Part shown: in pieces, positions 14,001-27,600 of the stretch | Position numbering within the stretch: position 1 is the first letter of the stretch | How the letters are laid out: each line of letters begins with the position of its first letter | From: Dipteris shenzhenensis | Lineage: Eukaryota; Polypodiophyta; Polypodiopsida; Gleicheniales | Assembly: GCA_047967505.1 (NCBI GenBank) | Contig: CM106540.1 | Reading direction: 5' to 3' (one strand) | Length of the DNA: 64,000 nucleotides | Position numbers and translations under genes: made by a program | Notes under the pieces: generated by a model | What the model was told of the DNA's origin: nothing | Seen by the model: only the letters and a program-made list of their open reading frames with translations | Database searches by the model: none

Positions 14001-17000
14001 GATAGAATGTGCTTGGTACAACCAGCAGTACAACCCGTATTCGACGAAGGGTGATACAACAGCTATGGCTTATACAATCCAAACTGACGAAACAGCTTTG
14101 ACTGTATTTCCACGACTGAAATTAACTCTCCAAAAGCTCTCCCTCTCTCTCTCTCTCTGAACATACACTAGGGCCCAGGACAAATTGTCGGGCTGGACCC
14201 CCCCGAAGGTCTTTATTCATTCCAGAAAATCTGTTACAAAAGTTCAGCATGAAGCTGTCTCGTAAGTCTCTCTCTTTTTTACGTGAAAAGAAATCCTTCT
14301 TTACAAGGGCTTCAAACCCCATTCAAATTGGCAACATGCCACTTGTCTACAATCTAGACTAACTCTTATTACAAGCCACTTAGGGCCATTCTGGAGTCTT
14401 CAAAGCTCTCGGTCACACGAACCGCTTCCTAGGTGCTTGTCAGGCTCCCATTTCGCTTAGGAAAAATAATCCTTGCCAGTACCTGCAACAATTAATTAAA
14501 GCGCACCACCATGGTACCCATTAATTGTTAGCGCTTTGCATGCAAATAACACACTGTGGACTAATCCTAGTCACGGTGGGCGTCCCCACTGAACACATGT
14601 GCACATCTAAACAAATATATATATATATAAATAAATAAATATATATATATATTCTCTGGTTGACCGGAGTCAACACTCTTGATTATAATTAAAGAGCTTC
14701 GACCCAAGGTCAAGGTGCCTTAATTATAGCCAAGTCTCTCCAACCGAGGTTGGCACATCTTGGTTAACCGGGGTTAACCCCTCTTGGCATATGCCAAGTC
14801 TTGTTGACCGAAGTCAACACTCTCTGACCGTAGTCAGGTTTACTTGACTAGAGTCAAGTATCTTTGACCGTAGTCAATCCTTTGACCATTAAAATAACTC
14901 TTTGACCGTAATAAAACTCTTTAATTATGATCAAATAAATGGTCAACTGTACTTTGACTTAGGATATTTACATTGTGGTGACATCCCCTCGGCTTCTATT
15001 CAGTTGACCTCAACTGAAAAGCTTCCTTGTAAACATCCAAAAGCTGTGGATGATCGGATAACATGTCTTCGTCCATCCACTTGGCATCTAATGCCGTATA
15101 ATTCTTGAATTTTACAAGATACCTGTAAAATTCTTTACCCTGAGGGCCTTTACGTACAGTATGGTACACAATTTGCTCTGGCTGAAGGACTTCCTCCAGC
15201 TCATCCACTTCTGGTGGATCTTCTGATACTGGTTCTGTAGGCTCTGGTCCCTGAAATTTCTTTAGAAGACTCACATGGAATGCATTGTGAATCCTCCAAT
15301 GCTCTGGCAATGCTAATCTGTATGCAACTTCATTTATTCTCTCTGTAACCCTGAAAGGGCCATAATATCTGGGAGATAACTTTGCATACACTTTCTGTTT
15401 GCCTTTAAACTTGCGGAGCCTAGCTTTTTCAAACCTCAAAAGTATCCAGTCCCCTTCCTTGAGATCTAGCTGTCTCCTATGTTTATCTGCAGCCCTTTTA
15501 TGTTTCTCTTGAGACCTTTCAATTGCTGTCCGGACTTGGCTGTAAGCTGTCTGGAGGTTTCTTACAAACTGATCAGCTGCAAATATTTCATCTTTAGTCC
15601 TTAATATAGGTGGCAAAATCACCTTCCCATATATGACTTCAAAAGGGGCTTTCCCTGTAGAGCTATGTACTGTATTATTGTAAGCAAACTCTACTAAGGG
15701 TAGGTACTTTTCCCAGTCTGAACTCTGGTCACCCACGTAGCATTTCAGCATATCCAAAATGGTAGAATTTGCTACTTCACTTTGACCATCTGTCTGGGGA
15801 TGGAAAGAAGAAGAAAAATTCAGATTCGTCCCCATGTTATCAAATAAAGCTCTCCAGAATAGACTGGTCATTCTGGGATCTCGATCACTAACAATGGACT
15901 TAGGCATACCATGATGTTTAAAGATCTGTGCCATGAACAGCTTAGCCATATGATCTGCCTTTATGGTTTTGCGAACCGGAATGAAATGAGCTTGCTTGCT
16001 GAATCTATCAATGATAGTCCAAATCCCATCATTCCCTGACTTTGATCTCGGCAAATCAAAAATAAAGTCCATTGTAATATTTTCCCATGGTGCCTGAGGC
16101 ACGGGAAGAGGCATAAGTAGGCCAGGTGCCTTCTGTCTATCATACTTCATTTTCTGACACGTAAGGCATTCAGTAACAAACTGATGTATATCTTTCCGCA
16201 TTCCTGGCCAAAAGAAATACCTCTCTAGTGCTAGAGTTGTTGCTGTAATTCCTCTGTGTCCAGCATAGGGAGGTGCATGGCATTCCCCCAAAATCTTTTT
16301 TCTCATCTCCTGGGTGATGCATAGGCAATCATCTTTCATTAAATACCCATCTTTCAGGGAATAGTGACTGGTGGATTGCCCTTCTTGCATCTGCTGTAAA
16401 ATTTCACCAAAATCAGAATCATGAGCATATTGTTCCCTCATGCCTTCCAGGTCCTGATGATAAGCAATAGTGACATTATTGACCTGGGGTCTTCGGGACA
16501 AGGCATCTGCCACTCTATTCCGAATTCCTGGAGTATGGACAATCTGAAAATGATACATTGACAGCATGTTTGCCCATTTCATATGCTTCTCTGAAAGCTT
16601 GGTCTGAGTCAAAAAGTACTTCAGACTTTGGTGATCTATTTTGACAGTAAAATCTGCACCCAAAAGATAATGTTTCCATGTATGGATGGCATGAATTACA
16701 GCCAATAACTCTTTCTCATAGATTCCTAAATATCTTTCCGCATCCCGAAGTCGTCTGCTTTCATAGGCTACTACATGACCATTCTGATGCAACGCAGCCC
16801 CAACACATTCTCCACAAGCATCGCAATCCACATCAAAAGACTGATACAGATCCGGAACTACCAGATTAGGCTCTGTAGTCAACTTTTCCTTGAGTGTATT
16901 GAATGCTTTCTTCTGTGATAATCCCCATGTGAAAGCTGCATTTTTCTTAGTGAGGTCATGTAATGGAGCTGCGATATCAGCAAAGTGTCTGATAAATCTT

Positions 17001-20000
17001 CTGTAGTAAGAACACAAGCCTAAAAAGCTTCGAACTTCATGCACAGTTTTCAGCTCTGGCCATTCCTGAATGGCACGGATCTTCGCTGGATCCATTTGTA
17101 TCCCATTCTTGGATATTATATGCCCCAGATAGTGGATTTCTTCCAGGAAGAATTCACTTTTCTTGCTGTTGGCATAGAGCTGATGATTTCTCAGCTCTTG
17201 AAACACTATAGCAAGATGTTCTCTGTGGTCTTCCTCTGTCTTAGAAAAAACTAAGATATCATCAAAGAAAGTACCCGTAAAATGCCTGTACTTCCGGAAG
17301 ATACGATCCATCATTCTATTGAATGTGGCTGGAGCATTTGTCAACCCAAAAGGCATCACTAAGTATTCATACAACCCGAATGTTGTGCGGAATGCTGTCT
17401 TATGCACATCCTGAGGCTGTATCCTCACTTGGTGGTAGCCACTCTTCAAGTCTATCCTGCTGAAAACTGAAGCTCCATTTAACTGATCCAGGACATCATC
17501 AATACGCGGAATAGGGAATCTATTCTTGATGGTCATTTTGTTCAGTGCGCGATAATCGACGCACATACGGAATGAACCATCTTTCTTCTGTACTAACAGT
17601 ACAGGGGAACAAAAAGGAGACGAGCTGGGCTGAATCAAGCCTTTGGACAGCAAGTCCTGTACCTGAGCCATAATCTCCTCTCTCTGAGTCGCACTGACTC
17701 TATAAGGGGGTCTGTTTGGTGGCTCACTACCAGGCATTAACTCTATCTGATGATCTTCTGGTCTCTCTGGGGGTAACTCCCCGGGTAAAACATCAGAAAA
17801 GCAATCTTTAAAGTTTACCAAAAACTGAAACCTATCTTTGTCTGCATCATCCATTTCAGCATGCATATCATTCTCTTTTTCTTTTACAAAAACCATGTAC
17901 GCAGAAATTGCAGACTTTATTGCTTTACCGCATGAAACATCAGATACAATGGGGATAGTGTCCCCTTTATTCCTGGCAATTACACGCTGATTTTTCCCCC
18001 TATGTACAAATTCCAGCACTCTTTCAGGAAGAGTCAACTTCACTGCCTTGCGGTGAAACCAAGGCATCCCCAAAACTACATCATAATGTTTCAGTGGAGA
18101 AATGAAGAAGTCTTCCTGATCCACATAACTCTGAATATGAAGACGGAGCTTCCCTATCAAGGGAGTAACTGGCACAGGATTCCCACAAAACATTTGATCG
18201 GCATCCAAAGCCCTGCCTAGCTCTTCCGTCTTTATTCCCAGCCTCAGGGCTAGATCCTCTGATATGAAATTATCAGTAGCCCCTGGATCAAATAAAATCA
18301 GCGCTTGCTGGTCTCTAACTTTGCCCCATGATAGCAGCAATTCTCGTTCTTCTGGGTTCAAAGCATGACCCAGTATATCAGGAATACCCCCCGCCATTGG
18401 CTTTTGCGGTCCCCGTGGCTTCTCTGCCTCTTTTCCCTTCGATGATGAAGGCTTTTTTGGGCACTGGGCAGCCACATGCCCCTCTTTACCGCACCTGAAG
18501 CATTTCCCATCTCTACGGAATTCCGCTATCTGTTCAGGGGTAAATAGAGATTTGCCCTTATAGGTCTTCGAGAACTGAGTACCCCTCGGCTTCTGAGACT
18601 GAAACCCTTTCTTTTCAGCCTTAGGGGACTCTTTCTTTTCTGATTTTTGAAAATCAGTTTTCTTTTTATCAGCACGTCCTGCATGCAAGGATGGCACTGT
18701 AGATGGATCTTGTAGCGGCACAAGACTCGCTACTGAGGCTGAATGCATAAGATCTTGAATATTCTTTGCCCCCAAAGCATTCACTACTGCCTGAATTCTT
18801 GGAGTGAGACCTGCTCTGTACTTCCTCATCTGGGTACCTTTGGAGATCTTTTTGAACGGTGCAACCTGCAAATAAGCATCCCAAAACTTTTGGTTGTACC
18901 CATCCACTGTATCTCCTGCATCCATGTGCAAGCTGTCCCAGTCTTGAAGAACATGGTCTCTAAACTGTTTAGGCATGAATTGCTGGTAGAAGGCTTTCTT
19001 GAAGCCCTTCCACTTTCTTGGGGCTGATCCATCTGTGGTCAGTGCACTCCACCATGCACTAGCCGTTGCTGTTAAATGTAGGCTGACCATTCTTAGCTTG
19101 GAGGATTCTGAAAATTTCTCAGTACCGAATGCAGCATCAAACTGTCTGATAAACTGTAATGCTTTGTCTGTATGACCATACTGTCCATTGTAGGTCATAA
19201 ACTTAACAGATTTTCCTCCCTCTTTAAATTCCCTGGTCGCTTTGGAAGATTTTCTCTTCCCAGACTTCTCGTGTTTCCTTCTTTTCCTGGATGGTTTATC
19301 TGATAAGGAAGAAGAAGACATAGAAGTCGAACTCGAGGTAGACGGTGATGGACTAGGAGATCGGTGATGACGCCTCGATCTCTTTTTACTATGGGACCGT
19401 CTCCTATGAGATCTATGAGATCTCTCTCTCTCAGACTGTACACGAGAGTGTGCCTCTGGCATTGGCACGTCATATACTGGATTAGGCATAGCCTCTGCTG
19501 GAAACAAATGCTGAGCCCTGGGATCCCTTTTAAGATTTTCCAGCTCTTGTATACGAGTGCGTACCATTTGTTCAAATTCTTGTTGAGATTGTGGCACATT
19601 CCTCTGTCTTGGATACACATCCCTATCTTGAGAATCCCACTGGATAGGTGATTGATCCATATTCTGAGATCTGCAGATTTTTCTCACACTGTGCAAGTAA
19701 CTAATGCACAATACCTTTGCTTTTCCAACAGAAAAGGTACCTCAACAAGAGGTGTTTTGCATTCACAATCTAGGCCAGTACGGGCTGTCAGTTCAAGGCA
19801 TGTACCCACACAACTGCCAAAGCATCATCAACTATGTTGCCCTTTTCTGGCTGCTGCAGATGGCTTCAAAAGGCATCTGTTTTTCCCTCTTTTTACTGCT
19901 CAAAGGCATGCATACTCCTTTTTCTGCAAATCTCTGTTTTCTCTGCTTTTCTCTGGTTTTCTGCTACTTTTCTGACAGTAAAAGTCTGACAGGCAGGAGA

Positions 20001-21548
20001 AAATTGATAGCCAAAACTGTCTCTGCAACTGTCTTTTTTTTTTTTTTTGTTGAAAGAACAGTAACCAGATGGAGTGACTGCTAGTTAGTCTAACCAGACT
20101 AACGGGTTCTGGTTACACCAACCAAACTGATCTGGTTAGGCCAGATTAACTGGACCAAAGTTGAACTAACTGGACACTGGTTCAACTAACCAGAGTTAAC
20201 TGACTGCAGTTGACTTAACCAAGGTTTCACTAACCACAGGTCAACCAACCAGGGTTTAACTGTACCAGGGTTAGCTTAACCACTGGTCTGCCAGGCTGGC
20301 TGCCACGTCAGCATCTTGCAAGACCTCTGCCATGTGTCCTGCACCACGTGTCCCGCGCCACGTCAGCTCTGAGCTGGATGCCACGTGTACTGCCACGTCA
20401 TCAGCCTGCACATGCTGCCACGTCAGCACCCACGCGTGCCTGCCACGTCAGCTCTGTGTATGCCACGTGTCTGCCTAGGTGGCACCCTGGCCACGTCAGC
20501 TCAGCCAAAGGTTTCAAACCTTGGCTAGGCAGGAATCATCGCGCGTCGCGCCTGCGCCTTGTTGATCGATCTAAGCCTTCACGAATATGCGCTGAAGGTC
20601 TTCGTCGACAGCTCTGTTAGACAGCGGAATAACTCACGTTGTCTGTCCGTCGGATATTCACGGGACCCCAAATAGTGGCGCAACAGAGGCGTACACATTC
20701 ATCACAAACTCGGAATCCCCCATCGCGAAGGCGTGTCCACACCTTCATGCTTTGCTTGAAATTCGATGTACAGAGGTCAGTCCCTGTAATCCGTTCATCG
20801 ATGTCTGGTCTTGCCCCGTCCAATTTGAAGCCCCAAGCCTGCCAACTGCCACCTCTCTGGGCAACACCATCCTTTCTTCGGGGCAACGTTGGATCTTCTC
20901 TCTCGTGCTGAATCGTCACAACCTGAGAAGGTTATGAACCTTCGCTTTGATACCAATACAACCAGCAGTACAACCCGTATTCGACGAGGGTGATACAACA
21001 GCTATGGCTTATACAATCCAAACTGACGAAACAGCTTTGACTGTATTTCCACGACTGAAATTAACTCTCCAAAAGCTCTCCCTCTCTCTCTCTCTCTGAA
21101 CATACACTAGGGCCCAGGACAAATTGTCGGGCTGGACCCCCCCGAAGGTCTTTATTCATTCCAGAAAATCTGTTACAAAAGTTCAGCATGAAGCTGTCTC
21201 GTAAGTCTCTCTCTTTTTTACGTGAAAAGAAATCCTTCTTTACAAGGGCTTCAAACCCCATTCAAATTGGCAACATGCCACTTGTCTACAATCTAGACTA
21301 ACTCTTATTACAAGCCACTTAGGGCCATTCTGGAGTCTTCAAAGCTCTCGGTCACACGAACCGCTTCCTAGGTGCTTGTCAGGCTCCCATTTCGCTTAGG
21401 AAAAATAATCCTTGCCAGTACCTGCAACAATTAATTAAAGCGCACCACCATGGTACCCATTAATTGTTAGCGCTTTGCATGCAAATAACACACTGTGGAC
21501 TAATCCTAGTCACGGTGGGCGTCCCCACTGAACACATGTGCACATCTA

Positions 21549-21606
<58 letters not shown>

Positions 21607-24600
21607 TATATATATATATTTTCTCTGGTTGACCGGAGTCAACACTCTTGATTATAATTAAAGAGCTTCGACCCAAGGTCAAGGTGCCTTAATTATAGCC
21701 AAGTCTCTCCAACCGAGGTTGGCACATCTTGGTTAACCGGGGTTAACCCCTCTTGGCATATGCCAAGTCTTGTTGACCGAAGTCAACACTCTCTGACCGT
21801 AGTCAGGTTTACTTGACTAGAGTCAAGTATCTTTGACCGTAGTCAATCCTTTGACCATTAAAATAACTCTTTGACCGTAATTAACACATATAAAACTCTT
21901 TAATTATGATCAAATAAATGGTCAACTGTACTTTGACTTAGGATATTTACATTGTGGTGACACTTGGTCATCTCTACCATCCCATCTGGCCTGTTCGGGT
22001 GTAGGAGGTGTGGCTGTAGTAGTAGTATATCCAGAGGTCGTTGTAACGGCTGCACCAGCGGTGGCAGTAGATCCAGAAGTGGCTGTAGCAGTAGCAGAAT
22101 TGGATGCCAGAGAGGAAGGTCAAAGATCCAATCGTGAGACAATACCCCAAATTTTTTTGGCAACCAGCAAATGTTTCACCATGTATGACCACATGGGATA
22201 ATTGGGTCCATCGAGCTTGTCCTCAGCTGAGAACATACCCATGGCAAAAATAAAGCCCTGAAGGAAAAATGTGTGCTCAAGAGTAGCCTCAAGGATTTCA
22301 CTGCAAAATGAGCTGGCTGTACAAAAATGACAGCAAATGTTAGGCAGTGACCAACCAAAAATTGACTGCTCAAACAATGAGCTAAATGTACATGCTGTCC
22401 CAAAAAATATGACTTGCAAAACAATATCTGTCTGGTCAAACGACCCCTCTGCCAAAGATAGCTGTCCTGTAAAAATATCAGCCCAAAACAAGGGTCAAAT
22501 GTCTACAAATGTATCCAATGATCAATTGAGCTGTAAATGTCGCAGATGGAGGCTGCGTGCCTCAAATCTGACAAGACAACAAGCCCAAATCAAGGGGCAA
22601 ATGCATAATATACCCAAATTAAGGTGAATAAAGCAAATGTCACTGCAATGGGCAGCAAATTTGGAAAAAGCCCCAAAATCTGAGAGGGCAAATATGCCAA
22701 AAAGAGGGCAAATTGGGAAAATCCCCAAATTGTGCTGCAATTCCAAGCCAATGTCAATGTTCCCGCAAGTCAATGTCTACCAAATGCCCAAAATTGGTTG
22801 TACCAAGCCCAATGTCACTGCAAATTTCAACAAAATTGACAAAACCCCAAAATTTCTGGAAGGGCAAAACTGTGAAATTTGGGGCAAATGACCAAAAGCC
22901 CCAAATTTTGCTGATGTAAAGCAAATGTGGCAAAATAACCTGCAAATCTAAAAATATCCCGCAATCTGTCAGCAATAGATCCAAAATCCCTAGTGTCGGA
23001 GTGGAAATGAAGTCAAAACAGTGCAAATACTGCAAAAGCCCCAAAATGTGACCAAAAGGAGTAAATGTCACTGCAAAATCTGCAAATGTGACACAAAAGC
23101 CCCAATCTCTAGAGCAAAATCACCTCAATGTCACTGCAATGTGTGCAAATGTGACAGAAAAGCTTCAAATCTAACTGTACCAGGTAGATCTGAGTCAAGA
23201 GGGAGAGAATCCCAGCCAAATGGTGCTAGAGCAGGTTGGAGCACTTGGAGGAAGGCCCAAATGACTGAAAAGAGTCCAAATCTGAGCAAAAAACCTTATA
23301 AAACAGCTAAAAAATGCTCGATCAGCTTCTGACAAGTTGTACGGATTCCTGGTAGCATCACACACCTGTCTGTACAGCCGTATGGACATCCATACAACTG
23401 TACGGACATATTTTTTTCCTGGTCGAAATGGTGTGGGACAGGGTCGTTTGTATGCGGGCAGCTCAGAAATTTCAAAAAACGTTGAAATCGGACCTCAAAA
23501 AGTCAAAAAACAGTCACTTGACTGTTTTCTTGCTCAAATAACAAGTTTCTGGCGATGGAATGAGGCACCGGACTGAGCTGGAGCAAAATGGCAGGTAGGA
23601 GCAATGGGAGAGCATGAGGGAAGGCAGGTAGGAGCAAGAGAACCTCCTCTGATACCACTGTTGGGTGCAGGAAGCAATGGAACGGGAGTGGAGTGCGGGA
23701 AGCAAACAACAAGTTGGAGCAAAATGTAGTATTGCTCAAATGGATAAGAGGGAAATACAAAGGGTGGCCTATATGGCCCCGAGGTCAACCATATGGTTGA
23801 CCAATGAAGTCAACTCATTGAGTTGACCTGACCTACAAGGCTCATACCAGGGCTAAGTGCTAACAGCAAGGCTGCCCACGATACCACCGACTCAGTAGGG
23901 GGAATAGCTGACCCTTACTAGCCGACTTTCTCCCCATCCTGGCCGACTTGTGTGTAGGCCCTCCTGCCCCAAAACTACCCCTCGAGGGGCTATAAAACCA
24001 GGGCCATATGCCCTTTAACTTTGTGGGATCTAGCTCCCATAGTATGCCCCTGCTCCAGGCCTGTAGGCTGGCTGTGACCAGCCCTACCAGCCTCCAAACA
24101 TGTCGACCTCGCTGTTGGCTCCCCTTGCAGGCTCTCCCGCCATCTTGCGCCATGTGCCATCCATGATGCAGGCCGTGTACTTGCCTCTAGCCTCCCGTCA
24201 TGCTGTGCCTTTTGTCCGGGATACCTCTCTCTCTTTGATTCTTGCCCATATGGCAGCCATGCTGTTGCTCATGTGTCAGTCTTTCAAACCCTAGGTTCAC
24301 CTCCCCCATGCTCTCCTCATATGGGGAGGTGACCTTTCCAACAGGGTCAGCCTAACTAAGTAGCAAGTCGGCTGTTTGGTCTAGCTGACTAGCCATGGCC
24401 ACCAAATCGGCCCAATGGCTGAGTCCTAAGGAGGACAGTAGTCTTAAGGACACTGAGATTAATTTACCGATGCAAGATGAATCTGAGTGCTTTAAACCTG
24501 TAACATAGGTGACGTCAGAAGTGTTATTCCTACGGGAAAAAGAAAATTGAAAAATGAGGTGTATTATGGACCTACAAAACGAAAGTTATATACCTCTCTC

Positions 24601-27600
24601 TCCTGACAGCTAATGTCTACAATGTGAATTACTAAGGGGTCCTTGGGTCTTACTATGATATTGCAAGATGTATTTGTGTGGACTTACAAGTACATCAAGG
24701 GAATTTACCATAAGAGGTGTTGGTGTAGAATGATGTCAAATGCATCGGTAAATCATTGGATTTGAAGCGTGATCTTCCAAACATGCAAAACTTGTAAAGA
24801 AGAATTGCCACAGCTCATAGATGTGGATTTCATGTATCAAATTGAGCACATAGTATTTGTGGTGGACTTGAAAAGGGGTAGAAATGTAATTAGAGTGTGT
24901 CAATAATGGAATTCGATGTACCAACAAAGAGAGATGATCAAAACATGTTCTAAAGAGATTGGCCCCTAGAAGTCTATAGTTTCTGAGATGACAACAGATG
25001 TGTATGGAAGAGTCTTCTACCCTTCTCTTAAAAAATGAAGGATCAAGGTACAATGTATCTAAGGTAGGCCTTCCAAAACCCACAAAACTGGGCCCAGTCA
25101 ACCCTACAAGGTGCCCCTATAATGAGGGTTGGTTTCCATATTATCTTGTGCCCATGACTCTCCTCGTTAGGCTGACGTAGACACTAACAAGGCAATGCTA
25201 TCTCCAACCCCTCTAAATGTTGTGTTGCCATCACCTTTGTAAGACTTTTACCCACTTGCGATTCTCCCTGTGCAATATCTTCTGCGACATCCTTGGCTAG
25301 AGACTAGGAGAAGATTGCATGTTCATTTGGAAGGTCAGTGTAACCCCCATCACAGTTGGTGTGCTCTCTGATGGGCATGAGAGTAGGCTTGTCTCCCACA
25401 AGTTTCCTTGATATCCACTCAGTGTAGAAGCAAGGACGCTAAGTGCAATAAAAGAGAAAGAACTCATATGCATAGACGATGATCATAGTGGAAGACTTCA
25501 GTTATGTTAACTACTACTTTAAAGACTTCAGTTATGTTAACTACTTATTCAAATAATACAAAACCTGGCTATCCCTCAATGAAGAGTCTGTTAAAAATGG
25601 ACCCAATAGAGGGTACGCATAGCGGAAGACTGATAGAATAACACAGCAGCTCACACAGTATGTGTGGGGTGTGGAATCACAAGCTTCTTAACTTAATGTG
25701 CTTCACATAGATGTGCTGACTTATCAATAGACAATGAAACAGCCAGATATATAAACCACCAAAATAATATATTTCTGTCTAGAGCTATGGACACAATACA
25801 AAAGAGAGTGATCGAGGGTCCCACCAATGGTGTGGTCCTCTGATCTTACCACAAGGTACTTCTCCTATCTGCCGGCTATCTCTAGACTCGAGCCCGCATG
25901 CTTCACCTGGAGCGTCTGTAGACTTTCTGTCCAGATCCTTCTACCTTACTGCCTGTGTACAGCCTAGGTAGGCAGCCCTCTGTGAGCTAAGTCTGTAGCT
26001 CCTCAGCCCAGTTCACCTTTGCTCATAGCCCCAACTGGTGCTGCTCTGCTGCTCCTTCCTGCTCCCTCAAGCGCTGTTGCAAAAGATAATTTGTGAGGGC
26101 CTGGAGGCCCTCCTTTTGTAGGCCCAAAGGCCTGCTATAAAAAGGGCCCTAGCGAGGCCCTTTTGGGCTGCTGCCAGGCTGCCCTTTGCTGCAGCTGTTC
26201 CGCCATCAACAGGCCCCTTTTGCAGGCCATAGACCTGCCTAGATACCTGTCCAACCCAAGCGCATCTGACCCGGGCTCATCCTGCCATGTGTCGCCATCA
26301 TACAGCCACTCCTCGCCTCTGTCTGGAGCTCCAAACCGCCACTGATCTGCTCCTGGACCTGCTTCTGCCAGTTGCCTTATCCATGGTGCTGATCCATACT
26401 CCTGGATGGCTCCAGGTACTTCTGTGTCCGAGATTTGAAGAAGCACCCACACTTTCCCTTCTGCCTTCGAAGAAGGCCAATTCCTTCCAATCTCGCATTA
26501 CCTGAGATAGTTGAAGATACGATTCTCTCTACAGCGTGCTATAAAGGTTCAAATTAAGAACATCAAGTACATACCAGATCGTTGTACTGCCTGTGTGCTT
26601 GCTCTGAAAGCAAACCATGCACCTCATCGAGGCACATACCAATAGCCTATGTAATCTCGTACTGTCCCCTTTTGAAGTACCATCTGAACATGAAAACCTA
26701 GGGCACTCCATGGAATCCGCCCTCGTGTTAGTATCAACAGCCACGCACCGCATTCCATGCTGTTCTTCACCTTCACAAAGGTTTGCTCCTAGTCGACCCA
26801 CATCTCAACGTCAGACATCATCACTGTGGTTTCTAGGTCGGCATATCTGACCTCAGTAACACACGGAGATGTCACCAAGAACAGCTCTTGGATTACCACA
26901 TTAGCATTCCATGCTGTCCTTCACCTTCACAAAGGTTTGCTCCTAGTCGACCCACATCTCAACGTCAGACATCATCACTGTGGTTTCTAGGTCGGCATAT
27001 CTGACCTCAGTAACACACGGAGATGTCACCAAGAACAGCTCTTGGATTACCACATTAGCTTTGACTTTTGTGTCACCCTTTGAATCTAAGTCGGACTCCT
27101 TCTTTCTGCACTCCTTCGCAAAATGACCTGGCGTGTCACAATAGAAGCACTTCTTCTTTTGCTTCGTCTTGGAAGTGTCCTCGTCATCCTTCTTGGACTT
27201 GCCACCATTAGGCTTGCCCTTTCCTTTGCCAGCGTAATCCTTCGCCAGCAACGCCTTGTCGTCTTTGTCATTGTTGTAGAGCTTCTCCCTAGCATCTTCC
27301 TGTAGTAGTAATGGACCCAACTCCTCAAAAGTCTAAGGTAACAAAGCTTTTGAAACTCCGAGGTAGCCTCCTCAGTACCATCAAGGCCAAATGGCACGAG
27401 TCCACCTTCTGACCAATCGATGCCAGATGATCTCTCACCACCTTGACCTTCGTCACGTGATCATGTACCGAATCTCCCTCATCCATATCTAGGCTGTAGA
27501 GCTGATGTTGAAGAAGGAAGATTTGGGATGTATTGTCTGTCTCGTACAGATCCTTCAAAATGGCCCACACCTCTACTTACGTGTCGGCCATCTAGATGTG

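Larger units (their letters stand above)
14017..21962 (-). mobile_element. Ty3/gypsy element A, complete and apparently intact
   Basis: 7,946 bp bounded by the 5-bp duplication CTTGG (14012-14016, 21963-21967). LTRs are 14017-14983 and 20957-21962, reading TGTCACC...GTTGTA on the element strand. A primer site TGGTATCAAAGC is at 20944-20955 and the purine tract AAGCCGAGGGGA at 14984-14995. A single uninterrupted gag-pol frame of 1,571 codons lies between. LTR differences that I see are an AT microsatellite length change, an 11-12 bp gap near 14918 and one base near 14047, so insertion was recent. It sits inside copia B gag. Confidence 0.97.
8967..23865 (-). mobile_element. Ty1/copia element B, degenerate, carrying nested insertions
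   Basis: 207-bp LTRs at 8967-9173 and 23659-23865 (TGTTGGGTGC...GCTAACA) are bounded by the 5-bp duplication GCAAG (8962-8966, 23866-23870). Beside the 5' LTR a primer site matches the initiator Met-tRNA end; beside the 3' LTR is the purine tract GGAGAGGGG. The order gag, protease, integrase, RT, RNase H is that of Ty1/copia. Gypsy A lies in gag and a solo LTR lies between integrase and RT. Multiple stops and frameshifts and changed catalytic residues make it non-autonomous. Confidence 0.93.

Noticed and set aside
24736-25101. 121-codon minus-strand frame in intron 6
   Set aside because: No similarity to any family and no element context.
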